The notes below the pieces were generated by a model. The model was not told the DNA's origin, did no database searches, and saw only the letters and a list, made by a program, of their open reading frames with translations. From Hemerocallis citrina (lineage: Eukaryota > Streptophyta > Magnoliopsida > Asparagales > Asphodelaceae), in NCBI GenBank assembly GCA_017893485.1, contig CM030366.1, positions 204,903,826 to 204,967,825 of the forward strand: 64,000 nt of DNA, read 5' to 3'. This document shows positions 1 through 12,432 of the stretch, piece by piece; position 1 is the stretch's first letter; every line of letters starts with the position of its first letter. A program made the position numbers and the translations under genes.

Positions 1-905
1 ATTAAAAATTCAGGGGGTTATTTTTGAACCACTGAACGAACAATTGTTGTCTAGAATGCATTATTGAGGCCCCTGAACGGTTAGTTGACACATCGCAAAA
101 TTAAATAAATAGCCCGAAAAAATAGATAAAAACTCGATACGGCTTCAGAACATCATATGGCCTCAAAAAAGAAGAAGTTACCTTGCTACCTACTTCAAGA
201 TTCAAAAATCCCTCATTCGGACTCCGATACAGCCCCACTAGCCACTAAATACAGTCAAACTACTCCTCAAAGACTGATCACACCCAGCCTTTAGGAGTGG
301 GGGGCTCATGATATGGCTAAAAATGGGGGTTAAATCGGGACCGTCCAAATTGGGCATGAATCTTGAAGCCCAGGGGTAAAACGGTAATTTCACTTACTAA
401 CGAGTCTGAAGCGGGTACTGGTTCTCCTCCCTAAAGAACCATTAACCCGCGAACAGATCCACCTCAAACTGGGTGCGGGTTTCAACCCGCAGCAAACCCG
501 GTCCGACAGGATAGAATTAGGGTTTCTGATTAATATTAATCAACGGCCCTGATTCATATCTATCCTTTCACTGGGAATTAGGGATTACATTCCTTATCTA
601 TACACAGGAATTACATGCCTAATTTGATCCCCTTAGACGCCTATAAATATCCCCCATCCATCTCCATTAAGAGGTAATCAATGTTTCTCCAGTTTTTGCG
701 CTCTTTCATAGTCTTCCTAGATTACTGACTTGAGCGTCGGAGGGTGTGTCGCCAAGAACAACCCCGGTGTATCACACTTTTTGCAGGTGTACGGCGGGAG
801 CGACGATCATACCCCGACGGAATAGGTATACAGGTTTACTATTCAGTTTCCCTAAAAATCCACAAATACTATCTGTTTGCCCCCATACCAAATTTAGCGG
901 CAACA
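1..905 (+). repeat. LTR-like repeat, copy A (left end cut by window)
   Basis: This block matches 61,840-62,768 over nearly its whole length and in the same orientation. Shared stretches include an isocitrate-style run of landmarks: 'ggactccgatacag', 'gtggggggctc', 'tagaattagggtttctgat', 'attaagaggtaatcaat', 'gacttgagcgtcggagggtg' and 'ctatctgtttgcccccac'. Both copies end in '...agcggyaaca' before unrelated sequence. A TATA-like 'ctataaatatc' near 640 followed by the conserved 'attaagaggtaatc' block is what a retrotransposon LTR promoter and R region would look like. The layout suits a large Ty3/gypsy LTR, but no coding region of the element is present here, so family assignment is inference. 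The start lies outside the window. Confidence 0.6.
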
Positions 906-3831
906 GTGAGAATATTGCCAATCTCTATAAGATGGAAGAAATTAAATGGCAACAAAGATCTAGAATTTCGTGGCTCAAAGAAGGAGATGCGAACACGACC
1001 TTCTTCCACCGAGTCGCAAGTGCAAGGCGCAGGTCTAATCTTATTTTATCCTTAGAAAAAAGCTCGGGGACAGTACAAGATGAACAAATGATTTCCACAA
1101 CCTTCCAAGGATACTACAAGGACCTCTTGGGGAAGAAGAATGACTTCCGGGTCCCACTCAGGAATGATCTCTGGCAGGCTTAGCCTTCGCTATCCTGCCT
1201 GGAGGCTTCGTTCTCGGAGGAGGAAGTTAAAAAGGCTATAAGTCAAATGGGAGCAGACAAGTCGCCAGGGCCAGACGGCTTCCCAATGATGTTCTTCCAA
1301 ATTTTCTGGGAAGAAATTAAAGGGGACTATATGGCATTGCTGGATGACTTTTTTAACAACAAGCTCAGATTGGGTATGTTTAATTTTGTGGATGTAGTCC
1401 TGATTTCCAAACGGGAAGAGGCGTCGAAAGTGGGCGATTTTAGGCCGATCAGCCTCATAAATTGCTCGGCGAAGATTATTACAAAAGTCCTAGCTATCCG
1501 CCCGGGGAATATTATGGACAGCCCTATCAACAAATCTCAATCGGGCTTCATTAAGGGCAGAAATATCCTAGATTGTGTAGCAACGGCGGAACAAGTTATC
1601 CACCGCTGCCATACAACCAACTCTAAGAGCTTTCTGCTTAAGCTGGACTTTGAGAAAGTTTATGACTCGGTCGATTGGGAGTGCTTGCTGGAAGCTCCCA
1701 GGGGTAGGGGTTTCGGGAACAAATGGATCTGCTGGATCAGGCAGTGCTTGCAGACTAGCAAAACGGCCATATCTGTGAATGGTAGGTCGGGACAGCCGTT
1801 CCCTTGCAGGAAGGGTCTCAGACAAGGGGATCCGCTATCACCACTCTTGTTTACTATCGTAGCGGATGTGTTGTGAGTTATGCTGGAGAAGTGCCAGGAA
1901 AAAGGTTGGATCACACCAGTGGCCAGCTCCGCGTCTACTAAAGGGTGTACGATCTTGCAATACACAGATGACACCCTACTCTTTGGGAATGGGTCTAGAC
2001 GAGAAACTGTCTGCTTTAAAGGGGTCCTATACTGTTTTGAGGCCTGATCAGGTCTGAGGATTAATTTTCACAAGAGTGCGCTGACTCCAGTCTCCCTATC
2101 CGATGATGAAGCAGGGGAACACGCTACTATTTTAAACTGTACGACGAGTGGCTTCCCCATCAAATACCTAGGGCTACCACTCAGACCAGGGAAATTATTT
2201 AAAGCAAACTGGTTGCCTATCATTGACAGGGTGGAGGACAGACTGTTGGTTGGAAAGGAAAATCTTTGTCTCTCGGGGGCAGAGTGGTACTCATCAACTC
2301 AGTGTTGTCTAACCTGCCAATCTACTACATGTCATTTTTCAAGCTTTCGAAATGGGTGATCCAGAGGATTGACAGGATTCGAAAGCGATTCCTTTGGAAG
2401 GGGGCAGATTCGGATAAAGGAGGTTACCACCTCATCAAATGGAGTATCGCTTGCATGAAGAAGAGGCATGGAGGGCTAGGCATCATCGACCTCAGAGATG
2501 TGAATCTTGCCCTGCTGGAAAAATGGTGGTGGAAGGTATTCCACAACAGTGGGGAAGGTTGGCAGGACTTCATTCAACCTTATCTTAGGGGAAAAGACAC
2601 GAGAAACCTTGGATTCCGAGTAGGGGCTAAAGCTTCGCGGCTCTGGAAAGAAATTGCCAAGGCTAGCGGCCCCTTCAATTCGGCAGTCACGTCGACTATC
2701 GACAATGGCCGGTCCACCAGATTCTGGTGGGATAGGTGGTGTGGAGCCCACACCTTGAAGGAAACGTTCCCACACTGTATGAGAGGTCGAATCGATCGAA
2801 TATGTCCGTGGCCGAAGGTTGGAAAAGGGGAGGTTGGAGACCGGCGTTCCGAGGAACGCTCACCCCAAATCTTCACCAGTGATTGCTTGACATGCAAGCA
2901 CACATCTCTCGGGCAGGCACAAGGTGCACACAAGGCCCAGATCAGAAGCGATGGGGACTCGAGAGTAAGGGAGCTTTCTCGGTGAGATCTCTGTATCATC
3001 GGATTCACTTTCGAGGATGTAGACCCAGCTAGGCACAAATGTTGTGGAAGGCAAAAACTCCCCTTAAAATCAGAGTTTTCTTATGGCTAGTGCTCAATAA
3101 TGCTATCCTCACTTGGCAAATCCTTTCCAAAAGGCAACCACAAGTGGCGACTAACTGTGGATTCTGCGACACACAGGTGGAAGATCTAAATCACCTTTTC
3201 ATTCACTGCCCTAGAAGTAAAGCAACTATGGTTGAGGTACTTCGAGCCTTAGGAATGGGTGACTACCCCTGCGTATATGAGGATTTGTGGATTGGCCCCA
3301 AATTTGCAACGATTTGTCATGATATGAAGGAGGTGTGGTACATCGCAATAGCGGCTATAACATGGGTGTTATGGCTTGACAGAAATAATTTTTATTTTCG
3401 TGCTTCATGTAATAGTATTTCTGGTAACCTGACTCATATCATGCATCTAATCTCTTTTTGGGCTACAGCTGCGGCCACGGGGGCAAGAGGAAGGATAACC
3501 AAAGTATTCCAGGTAGAGGAGTTTGACGATGAGGAAGTAGAGTTCGGGCCGACGCTGGACTGAGGGACTGGCTGCACCAGTCATGACAGTACTTTTGCCA
3601 GCTTGTGTTTTGTTTCTATCTACTGTACTCTCTGGTTACTGGATGTTTGAGTAGTTAGACCCACCCCCCCCAGGGTTTGTTGGGGGTGTATGTTTGTTTT
3701 CTTGCATTTTCTTTCTGCATCGTACTTTTGTTTTATACTGTTGTTTTCTCCCGGTACGCCGGGGTTGTTTTATTAACTTCTTATTAATGAAATAGGGTGG
3801 CCTTATCCCACCTTTTACCTCAAAAAAAAAA
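906..3831 (+). mobile_element. LINE (L1-type) pseudogene, 5' part missing
   Basis: This is the remnant of ORF2 of a plant L1-type retrotransposon. The reading begins at the usual pre-RT motif (KWQQRSRISWLKEGD, near 945-990). The reverse transcriptase follows, with DKSPGPDGFP (about 1257), FRPISLINC (about 1439), KLDFEKVYDSVDWE (about 1645), GLRQGDPLSPLLF (about 1815) and a variant catalytic box YTDD at about 1960 instead of YADD. A zinc-knuckle RT C-terminal domain (WKAKTPLKIRVFLWL, then CGFC...H...HCPR) ends at 3563. The 3' UTR ends in an A-run at 3822-3831. Stops at 1181 and 1874 and several frame changes make it dead. The 5' end is replaced by the LTR-like repeat. It is the same family as the LINE at 39.3-45.1 kb, with matching C-termini and 3' UTR ends. 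Confidence 0.9.
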
Positions 3832-3950
3832 TTTCAGTTGGGATATACATGATTTACAGAAGAAAAAAAAATCAAAATAAAAGGCTAACAAGATTGGCAA
3901 TCAAACAAAAGATGAATGTATCAAAGAAGATTGCAATTATCAAATAAAAT
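3832..3950. other. A-rich spacer
   Basis: AT-rich sequence directly after the LINE tail. I see no coding or structural signal and could not identify a target-site duplication for the LINE. Confidence 0.4.
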
Positions 3951-4740
3951 AGCATGTGCCTTAATCCTCAAGAAAGCCATCAAAGATCAGTTATGTGGTT
4001 TTGTTTTTGTGAGAAAATACTATGTAAAGAGTTGTTGATTGATTGATCAATATATGGAAATAATATAAAGTAGATTCGCCAAAGAAGAGTTAAAGTCTGC
4101 ACGATGGCGGTCGATCATACAATATGTTAGTCGACCGCTGCGACAGTCGACCGCTCATCACAGTGGAAAAGATGAGTCAGTCGACCGGTTATCGCTCGAC
4201 TTTCGAGTTAAAAAATGAATGGTCGACCGTCCACGTACAGTTTTGACTATTTCGGAAATATCTTTCCGTTTTTGGAAAGATACATTTCCTTGTTGTATAA
4301 ATAGAGGCGAATTCACTGAGTATTCTTCATCCCTTGCAATTATAATTCTTTTAAACTAATCATTCAATCAACGATTAGAGTGCGAGAGCTTTTATTGTTT
4401 TATTCATTCAAGATCGTTATAGATCTTGAGAGTTTTTTTTATCTTCCACTTCGGCGAGTTTTGCGGGTCTTATTTGTAAAATTCTTGCAGGTGTAATATG
4501 TCTCTCGGGATGAATTCCAAGAATCCCTGTGCAAGGGGTTTAAAGTATAGTGGGACGCTTGTGGCAGAGAATTGCTACAAGTAGGTGGTGTGGACGTAGA
4601 CCCAATGGTTGAACCACGTTATATCGTTGTGTCTTGCGTGCTTGCTTTATTTGCTTTCTCTAACTTTATCTTCTTATTTTACGCATTTTATGTAAGTTTT
4701 TAATTTCCGCACAATTACTCTATTCAACCCCCAAGAGTGA
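3951..4740 (+). repeat. Probable solo or partial Copia-type LTR
   Basis: No gene. The stretch has the organisation of a plant Copia LTR. Repeated 'gtcgaccg' motifs (4109-4225) come first, then a TATA-type 'gtataaatagagg' near 4296. After it come 'cgagagctttt...attcattcaagatcg' and a conserved block 'gtggtgtggacgtagac' (about 4587). The end reads 'ttccgcacaattactctattcaaccccc' in two parts, the usual end region of such LTRs. I could not find exact TG/CA termini, a primer site or a TSD, so whether it is a solo LTR or a truncated one is open. Confidence 0.45.
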
Positions 4741-5743
4741 TTTACAATAAATACTCACAAAACTAAAGGGTTGAGGTCTTAATAGGACTGAGAAAACCTA
4801 GTAAGGAGAGAGATCTAATTGAAGGTTAGGGGGACTAGTAAACCGTCGGTTGCTTCGTGACTTCCCATGGGGTCGAAGTTGAAATTTCTTGTAACCAGGC
4901 TTTCTTTTGATTGATACTGCTCTCTCTAGACAATCTCTAAAATTCTTATGTTTGTTCCTCTGTTGCACATTGTGTTTTGATAAATTTGTTGTCGAGTATC
5001 GATCTCTATTTCTGAAGATTAGATATTGCTTTGGTTACCAATTCTTTTGTACTTTTTACTATGTGAGATCTTGTACGATATTGATTACATGTTTTTAAAC
5101 GCACTTTATGACAATTCTAAGTCTTGTGATCTGTATAGGAGTTGGCCATCCCACAATGTTCAATGCCAAGAAATTATAGTGCTTTGAGATCTAACTGTCA
5201 GCCAACATCTAGCAAATGCATCTCTTAATTACTAGTTCTTCATTATCATTTATCAAGGTGACATAATATATCCTGCCCCCGATATTCTGATGGATCACTC
5301 CAAGTTCCCCAGCTGGCACCAAGTTGGATCTAGACTTGGGACTTAGCAAAACTGTCATCATGCTGGAAAACTATCTTGTAAATCTAGTCATAACATCTAA
5401 TAGCGATATAACTATTATTATTCATTAATCATCATATAATTATACATTTTCCTTGAGTCAGTCTAGGCAAACGTACATATGAACAATCAGAACCATGAAA
5501 ATATTCTGTTCGTTATTCCTTATTTCCTTCCCCATTTAATTTTCTTAATAGCTTTATTTATCAAGTAGTTACTCGGAAGACTGACTGCTTTAAATGGATG
5601 GAGAAAGACGACAGAGATTTGGTTCGTTTCTACTGTACCGAAAAGATGTGTTTCTTAACTCGTAATTCAGTGCAACTTCTGACTCTGGACTAACTAGATA
5701 GAAAAATCCAAACAATGTGGGAATGATTAAAGCAAGCCTCATT
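4741..5743. other. Intergenic, downstream of the MYB gene
   Basis: No coding region is supported. On the minus strand, an AATAAA-type signal lies at 5553-5558, about 190 bases beyond the MYB stop codon, and could serve as its poly(A) signal. The rest is AT-rich and unremarkable. Confidence 0.4.
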
Positions 5744-7949
5744 TTAAAACACCGATGGAGGTGAAGTTGAGGGAGGCGGAGAGTTCACCAAGTCAAGTAT
5801 GTTGCTCCAATAGTTGTTTCCCTTAGCCTCATCCTCTTCTTCTTCTTCTACTTCTTCTTCCTCCTCCTCCCCCTCCCCCTCAATGCAGCTCCCGCACTCT
5901 GCATTGTCAGAATCAGCTGGAACTGGAAGTCTGATTCCTGATGAGCTGTGTTCATCAGAATTGTCCAACAGCATATCTGTGAATCCAAAAACAAGATCCC
6001 TAGCAGAAGGCCCGGTTCTGGTGCTTGATGGTGGTTCCTGAAGCCATGACGATTCTGAACCAAAAACTGCAGATGTATGATCAGTTGAGAAGGCAGGCAT
6101 GGGCAAACCATCCACTCTTTGATGATTATTCTTACTATCAAAGAGCCAGATTGGCTTACCAAAGCATTTCCATTCCACCTCATCCCTTTCCAGTACTGTA
6201 TCATTATTTCCTTGGTGGCACAGTTGTGTTGTTGAACTATGATGATGATGGTGATCTAGAAGCCTAATGCTGGGAACTGCAGGCAGTATGCTCTCTGAGT
6301 AGCTCAAGGTGGAATTGGATGAGGGTGATTCCAGGTCAATCTGTCCTTGGATCCCTTGCCCTTGCCCTTGCCCTTGCTCTTGCTCTTGCCATGGTGTTAT
6401 CTCATTGATGCAGGGCAATGGAGGTGACTTATTATGAGGCGGTACCAATTGTAGTGAACTCAGCTGGTTGTGCGGCAATTGGAGGGAGGATGAAGGATTT
6501 GCCCTGAGCTTTGATTCTCTAGCTAGTCGAGCTTCAGCTTCAAGCCTCGCACTCTCCCACTGAGCCATGTGGCTGAGATTTGCAATGCTCTTGGACTGTA
6601 GGCCATCTACAGAGGAGGAGGAGGAGGCGGCGAGGGTCACACTCTTTGGTTTGTGGGTTACTGGATCAATCCCCATCTTCGTTAGCCTCTTCTTCAAGTG
6701 GGTGTTCCAATAGTTCTTTATCTCATTGTCAGTTCTTTTTGGAAGATGTGTAGCTATTGCTGACCACCTGAAATTAAGGAAGATTGTAGCTACTGATAGT
6801 TAACTATAACTTACATAAGCATGCAAGGGCCGGCCGGGGAGTTTGCAGACACAGGGTACATTCGAATGCAATTACTTGTATAGGATCTAAGGAGAATCAG
6901 ATCTAAGTGATGGCCTATAACAACTCATATATGATTTATATCAAAACAAGGTTACCACTATCTATATCTACTTGCCTGCCCTCTGAAGGTGCGGTTTGGC
7001 GAATTTTAGTTGTAAGGAAGGAAATGCAGATTTGTTGTTGAGTACTGGGTATGGAAAGAAATTAAGCAGTATCTAATAGAGTTGCAGCGTGCGTTGTAAG
7101 GGAATTATCGATTATGTGTCTTGAATTGTTTGTGACCGAATTCCTTCATTCCTTGGAATCATAATGAACGACGATCGAGCTCTTCATCTGGGATTGATGT
7201 TGTGATTCAAAGATATATATATATTGTAGTAGGCGCTACTAATTCAATTAAAATAAGGAACCATGTTATAGGATTAATTATTTGTACTGAAATTCACATG
7301 CATTATTATTCAAACTCAATTTCACAGGCTCTTATTCCCTTAAGAATAGAATGTGTTAGGCAAAAGCTAATCGATGCAATGCATTTTGGTCACATTAATT
7401 CCTTTTATGAAAGAGAGAAACTTGTTCGGAAATATTATAGATCGATAGTCATGATTTGGAGATTAGTCAATTATTGATCTTGGAAATTAACTAGTAATAC
7501 GAAGGAATAGAGCTGCAATTCCATTATCATTCATTCACCTGTTACCGAGGAGAGCATGGAGTTGGATGATGGTCTGTTCTTCTTGAATGCTAAATTTTCC
7601 TCTCTTGATGTCAGGCCTCAGATAGTTTGTCCACCGCAGCCTGCAGCTTTTTCCACACCTTTGGAGCCCTATGCATGCAGACAATCAACACTAATCATTC
7701 AGATTTCTCAGATATTGTCATAGTTGGCATCAACACATGAATTATATATATATGTTAGACACAACTTGAACGACGATCGAGGAAATTGTATTAAAAGGCA
7801 AGGGAGTCAATGTTACCAGCTTTAGCAGGCAATGCCCGCCAACTGCCATGGCCATGCTCCTCAATGTAGGCGAGGAGCTTCTGGTCCTCCTCCGGCATCC
7901 ACGGGCCCTTTTTCAGCCCAACCTTCGCACAACATGGCGATCGCCCCAT
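5744..7949 (-). CDS. MIXTA-like: R2R3-MYB transcription factor, MIXTA-like (subgroup 9)
   Basis: Three exons on the minus strand: 7949-7817 (133 bp), 7668-7539 (130 bp) and 6767-5744 (1024 bp). All junctions are GT/AG and join in frame to 428 residues. Exons of 133 and 130 bp are the classic R2R3-MYB layout. The start MGRSPCC is typical. The R2 repeat (about 14-61) reads GPWMPEED...GHGSWRALP...CGKSCRLRW, and R3 (about 67-112) reads RGKFS...[25 protein letters not shown]. After them come [12 protein letters not shown] and [17 protein letters not shown], which mark subgroup 9 (MYB16/MYB106/MIXTA). Known members act in the nucleus on conical cells, trichomes and cuticle genes. The tail has Gln/Gly and His runs, an acidic stretch near the end and [12 protein letters not shown], a likely activation region. 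Oddities: CCAKVG where CCDKVG is usual, and GPWMPEED where GPWTPEED is usual. The family is secure; which paralogue it is remains inference. Confidence 0.93.
6768..7538 (-). other. Intron 2 of the MYB gene
   Basis: A 771-bp intron with GT donor after 'ggtaacag' and AG acceptor 'aatttcag'. It is AT-rich. The short open frame at 7202-7477 on the plus strand has no recognisable motif and is probably chance. Intron 1 (7669-7816, 148 bp) is ordinary. Confidence 0.85.
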
Positions 7950-8242
7950 CTAGATCTCAATCTGCTGCTACTACTCTACTATTCTTGGTAACTAGTACTA
8001 GTAAACAACAATGAAGTGAAGCAAATTAAGTAAGAGCAAGTTTTAAGAAGAAACTTTGCTAGCTCCTTGCCCCCCTTTTCTCTTGCTTGCGTTGTATGTA
8101 GTTAGTAGTACAGTTGAGTGCAATGTATGTGAGTTGTTATTTATTAGTGTGAAGAGAGAAAATGAGCTCAAAGAGATGATGAATAGAGACAGGTTAGCGA
8201 GAGAGCGACAGATAGCAAGGTATGAAAATTTTCGACATTGTG

Positions 8243-8252
8243 TATATATATA
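8243..8252 (-). promoter_or_regulatory. Possible TATA element of the MYB gene
   Basis: A TATATATA run lies about 295 bases upstream of the MYB start codon on the minus strand. This would allow a 5' UTR of roughly 260 bases. Assigned from position and composition only. Simple TA runs are common in this window, so this is weak. Confidence 0.25.
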
Positions 8253-9859
8253 ATAAATGATTGTCTGCATATTTATTTTTACTACAGTAACTTTAATATT
8301 AGTGATATGTATTGTCCATCATCATCTTCATCATCACATTGGTCACACATGCACCTATTTTGTTTTCTTCCAAAGATCAATCAATTTCTATTGACTTTTC
8401 TTTTTTTTCCCCTTTTTCTTTTTTACCTTTCAGGGTTTGAGGAGTGTACTGTCCCTTGGTAGTTACTGGTTAGGGTGCTAATTAACAATTCTGGTCCAAT
8501 TCGCTGGTCCAATGCAAGCGTAGGGCCTAAAAGAAATGTAAGCTGTTCCAGTAAATGATTGTGCTCTCTTATATTTTGCTCTGAATATCACTGTAACAAT
8601 TAATCTGTTTTTAGTAAACTATGCATCTTTGTAGCTTCACGGCGTATTTTGCACTCGTTTTTTAAATCTTTATATGTTATTTTAAAGAAATGTTAAGGAG
8701 ATTGACGACAATTACATGCAGTTGGAATTTGGAAAGACCGAGTTAGGTTCTAATGAATAGCATTACAAAGGTAAAAAAACCTGTGATAATAATAATACAA
8801 GTATAGATGGCTGCATGCCTTGCCAAAAATTATGTGCACCCATATGTAGAAATTACTTACCCCTGAGAACATTAATTACTTGCGTAGGATTGGTTCCATT
8901 CAATAAATACGATCATTTTTTGGCTGCACATGAGACAGTTGCAGTGCTGATAAGTCTGTCAATGTGATTTCCTAATGCAGATGGTTGTAGTGCATTTAAG
9001 GGGTTAAAATATATATAGGGAAATCGCAAATTGCCATTTTAAGAATACTTCCATTCTTAGTTTTCTTTCATTCAAGGGATGGGAAATAAGGATAAGATCC
9101 TTTTTGGTTGGTCATGATCGTTGGCTTGTTGGTTAAAAACAATGATTACTGTTGAGACCTGGATTTGACGCAATCGAAAAATGACATTGCGGTGAGGTAG
9201 AATTTGTGGATTCATTGGGCGAGGAGGATGCATGCCACCCTGAGATGTGGCTGTGGTTGTGGCCAAGGTGGACGTTTGGAGGGGGGGGGAGAGATTTCTG
9301 GGGTAGAGAGAAATTTTGGATGGAATTCGAACTTCAATTTTATTGAAATTCGAATTCCATCTGCTAGGGATGGAATTCAAACATGGTGCAGATACTTTCG
9401 TCTACAAATTCAGCTAGGAAAAGGACTAGTTTATGTTGTAGGCTTAATTAACTACGTATTATTTTCCGTTGTTCCGTTTTATGAACATATAGATGTAGAT
9501 TATTTGTAATAATTGTAACGTTAATTATTTATTAATGAAGCGGTAATTGTGGTTACCTCTTTTTTCTATATATAAAAAAAGTCCTTTTTCAGAATTCCTA
9601 ATACATTTTATATAAAATAATCACATGTATTTGTTTGGAGTCAATTTGCGGGATTTGAGTCCAAAAACAATCAATAGGATAGGAATGGGGGGTTCTTTTC
9701 TTTTTCTTTTCTTTTCTTTTTTGAGTTAGGAAATGGACAAGGAAGAAGTTTCTCTTTCTGGTTCTCATATTTGTCTGGGGAAAAAGTGGAATAAACGAAA
9801 AGAAGAGAGAAGGGTATGAGATAGAGAAAAAGAGGGTCTATCTCTAACAATACTCTTTA
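8253..9859. other. MYB upstream intergenic region
   Basis: No gene is supported. At 9319-9363 there is a short inverted repeat: 'gatggaattcgaa' recurs as its complement 'ttcgaattccatc' around an AT loop. A related 'gatggaattcaaac' follows at 9370. The short open frames across 9072-9509 come from this repeat and look non-coding. The sequence otherwise alternates AT-rich and pyrimidine-rich stretches. Confidence 0.4.
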
Positions 9860-9994
9860 TCTCTACTATTATAATGGGAGAAGGCCTTTGTCCATAATCC
9901 AACCTGTGCAATGCACGTGCAGGTAATTTTCTTTTTTGTCCTTTTCATTCCCCCCCAATTTTTCTCCACGTGCACAGCACGTGTATAATACTAG
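9860..9994 (+). mobile_element. Short non-autonomous Helitron (135 bp)
   Basis: The left end is TCTCTACTATTATAATGG, matching plant Helitron 5' ends that begin with TC. The right end has a hairpin with CACGTGC and GCACGTG arms around a 3-base loop, then 'tataata' and CTAG. The flanks are A on the left and T on the right, as expected for insertion between A and T without duplication. There is no room for a RepHel protein, so any movement would depend on an autonomous element elsewhere. Confidence 0.7.
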
Positions 9995-10278
9995 TTTATT
10001 TAAATGTTTCAAGACAGTGGTTAGTTTTACAAAAATCAGTAATTATTTGGTCTATTGTGAGGTTTGGAACTCATAGTCTATTGTGAATGATGGAAATGAG
10101 GTGACCCTTTTTGGGAAAGGTCGATGTGATGAATGGGATCTGATATCCTTTTGTTTTCTTAGATATAATGTGGAAATTTTTGATTCTTTGGATTTGGTTC
10201 TTAATAAGAGGTTTAGACAAATGATTTGGTTGAGGTTTGAATTTCAACTTAGTTGGAGGGAGAAGACGAGATTGAAGA
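9995..10278. other. Unassigned stretch before the LINE fragment
   Basis: An open frame of 80 codons starts at 10,083. It has no motif I recognise and runs out of frame into the LINE. It may be flank or diverged LINE 5' sequence. No function is assigned. Confidence 0.3.
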
Positions 10279-10482
10279 AAATCAACGAGGCTGGAAGCAA
10301 GCGACAGTATAGAGGGTGGATTTAGCAAGGAAGAAGTTTTCGCTGCAATCAAAAGTCTGGATCAGGACAAGGCTCCAGGGCCGGACGGTTTTCCGCTGTT
10401 CTTCTATAGAATTTACTGGAAAGTTATCAAAACAGACATGATGCGCATATTCCAGGAGTTCCACAATGGAGACGCTGACTTG
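10279..10482 (+). mobile_element. LINE fragment, piece 1 of 3 (RT N-terminus)
   Basis: The frame reads SKEEVFAAIKSLDQDKAPG followed by PDGFPLFFYRIYWK, the start of an L1-type reverse transcriptase. It stops abruptly where the first Copia element begins, and the frame resumes at 16,987. The last five bases, ACTTG (10,478-10,482), are the target-site duplication of that Copia element. Confidence 0.9.
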
Positions 10483-10753
10483 TGTTGGATATATAGGTAT
10501 ATTCTCAATATAATAGAATATTATTGTGTATAAAGTTCTATGGGGCAACACATGCTTTGCACGTGTTATTTGTTTAATTGTTGGACCGAGTTGAGTGGGC
10601 ATAAAGCCCAGTACCCTAAACCCAGTTCATCTCATATAAAAGCTGGTCTAGAGGTAGTGCTCTGTGATATTCCAATACTGATAAGCAGGGTATAATATCT
10701 TAAGCGGCTATGAGATATAAACCCTAACCCTAATTACTCATATTAATCTAACA
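10483..10753 (+). repeat. Copia-1 5' LTR
   Basis: 271 bp with TG...CA ends, nearly identical to the 3' LTR. It contains 'cacgtgttatttgtttaattgttgg' in two parts, a 'tcatataaaagc' TATA-like box and a telomere-like 'aaaccctaaccctaa'. Confidence 0.92.
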
Positions 10754-10777
10754 ATCTTAATGGATTGAAATATGAAA

Positions 10778-12432
10778 GTTTTGAATCTATCAAATTTGGG
10801 TTAGTAGAATCTGGACTTGCAAAGTTTTTTTGATGATGTGTTCATCAAAGACAAATTTATGAAATTATCAGTCCTACTGTCACGGTCAATGATTCACAGT
10901 TTGAATCAAGAACCAGTCTTACTGACACTTAAACTTGAATGACAACTGAGCTAAGAAGAGTCTTTAGTAGACAATGAGATGATTTTGTGTCATACAATAA
11001 TACTTTAAATTAGTTGATCTGCCGAAAAGGGCTAAAACTATAGTAAGTAAGTAGGGTTTTGTGGAAAAAACTTAATTTTGATTGTTCAGTAGAAACTTTA
11101 ATGCTTTTTAGTAGCTAACAGATTGACTGAGAAAAAATGGGGTAGATTTATTTGATATCTACTCACATATTTGTCATATTGCTACAATAAGTATTCTTCT
11201 TACCCTTACATCTATTGAAAATTTTGTCATTCATAAAAGATATTTAAAAGTTTTGTAATTGATATTTTGTACTGAACATGTTTGTACTGGAAAGTCTTGA
11301 ACTAATATATTTAATGAACAAGATTTACAATTTAGTAAAATCATCGTATGCTTTAAAACATGTAATATAGCTATCGTATAAATAATTTGACAAATTTCTT
11401 GAAGAGCCTAGTATATGAATTAAGTAATTCAGATCAGTGCCTTTAACTTTGTGGTGTGTCAAATATAATGGCTATTATTTACTTGGTTTTATTGACATAC
11501 TTGTTGATTGGAAGTGACATCTCTATTATAAATGAAGTTAAATTGTGCTATCCAAATAAATTTAGCATGAAACACCTAAGTGTTGTGGTCACCATATTAT
11601 GTATAAGGGTGAGTTTTGGTTGGCAAAGGATAACCCTTAGTCAAACTCGATAAATCAATAATGTGTTTCAAAAATGGGGATATAGTGATTGAAAGTGTAT
11701 TTTGAAATACCTTATGATTATGATAAAAAGGTTAACACCTAATGATGGTGCAACTATAAGACATGTTGAAAGTCTCATGTATACAAAGATCTACACTAAA
11801 AAAAAGACATAGCTTTTGAGATAGGTATGATCTACAGACTCACTAATAATCCCATACACATTTGAGTGCCCTTAAGAGCCTAATGAGATACCTGGGTGGT
11901 ACTCAAGAGTTTGCTTTGTGCTACTCAAAGTTTAGTGAAAGTCGACAACTAGTGGATATGTGTTCACACTAGGAGGAGCAGAAAAAAATTATGGAGATTA
12001 ATAGGCAAACAAGCGTTGCGTTTTCATCCAAGAAATCAGACCTCTATGTGTTATTCTCTGCAGGGGAAGAGGCTGAGTGGATTGAATGACTTATTGCTAA
12101 TCATCCATTTGAGAAGTTTAATGTAAATTCTCTAATTCTGGTATGCGACTATCAAGTTATAATGCACCGTAGCTCATAACTCACTCTATAATAGTAAGAT
12201 GAGTATATTAAGGCTGAAAGAAGCCTAGTTGAACTTTCTCATAGATAAAGTGCAATTGTGACAAGTATGGTCAATGCTCTTGCTAAGAGACTTGAAAATG
12301 ATCTAATTATCAAAACTGTGGGGGAAATGGAGTTAAAATCTATTAAGTCAAAAGCTTTAACATCCAAGTTGTTTTGAGATTTAGAATCCAATTGGAGCCA
12401 TAGAAAAGTTCAAACTGAAGTATCAATTTTTG
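10778..12432 (+). repeat. Internal duplication of Copia-1, unit A
   Basis: About 1,655 bp that recurs at 14,146-15,799 in the same orientation with scattered substitutions (for example 'atctatcaaatttggg' versus 'atctatctaatttggg'). It includes the RNase H remnant. Unit A starts about 25 bases after the 5' LTR, where primer site and gag would normally lie. Confidence 0.88.

Noticed and set aside
5814..6267. Plus-strand frames over the MYB exon
   Set aside because: They mirror the acidic and low-complexity MYB tail.
7202..7477. 91-codon frame
   Set aside because: It lies in a MYB intron on the other strand and has no motif.
10715..10736. Telomere-like repeat
   Set aside because: Only two units of the plant motif, and they recur at the same place in both Copia-1 LTRs.
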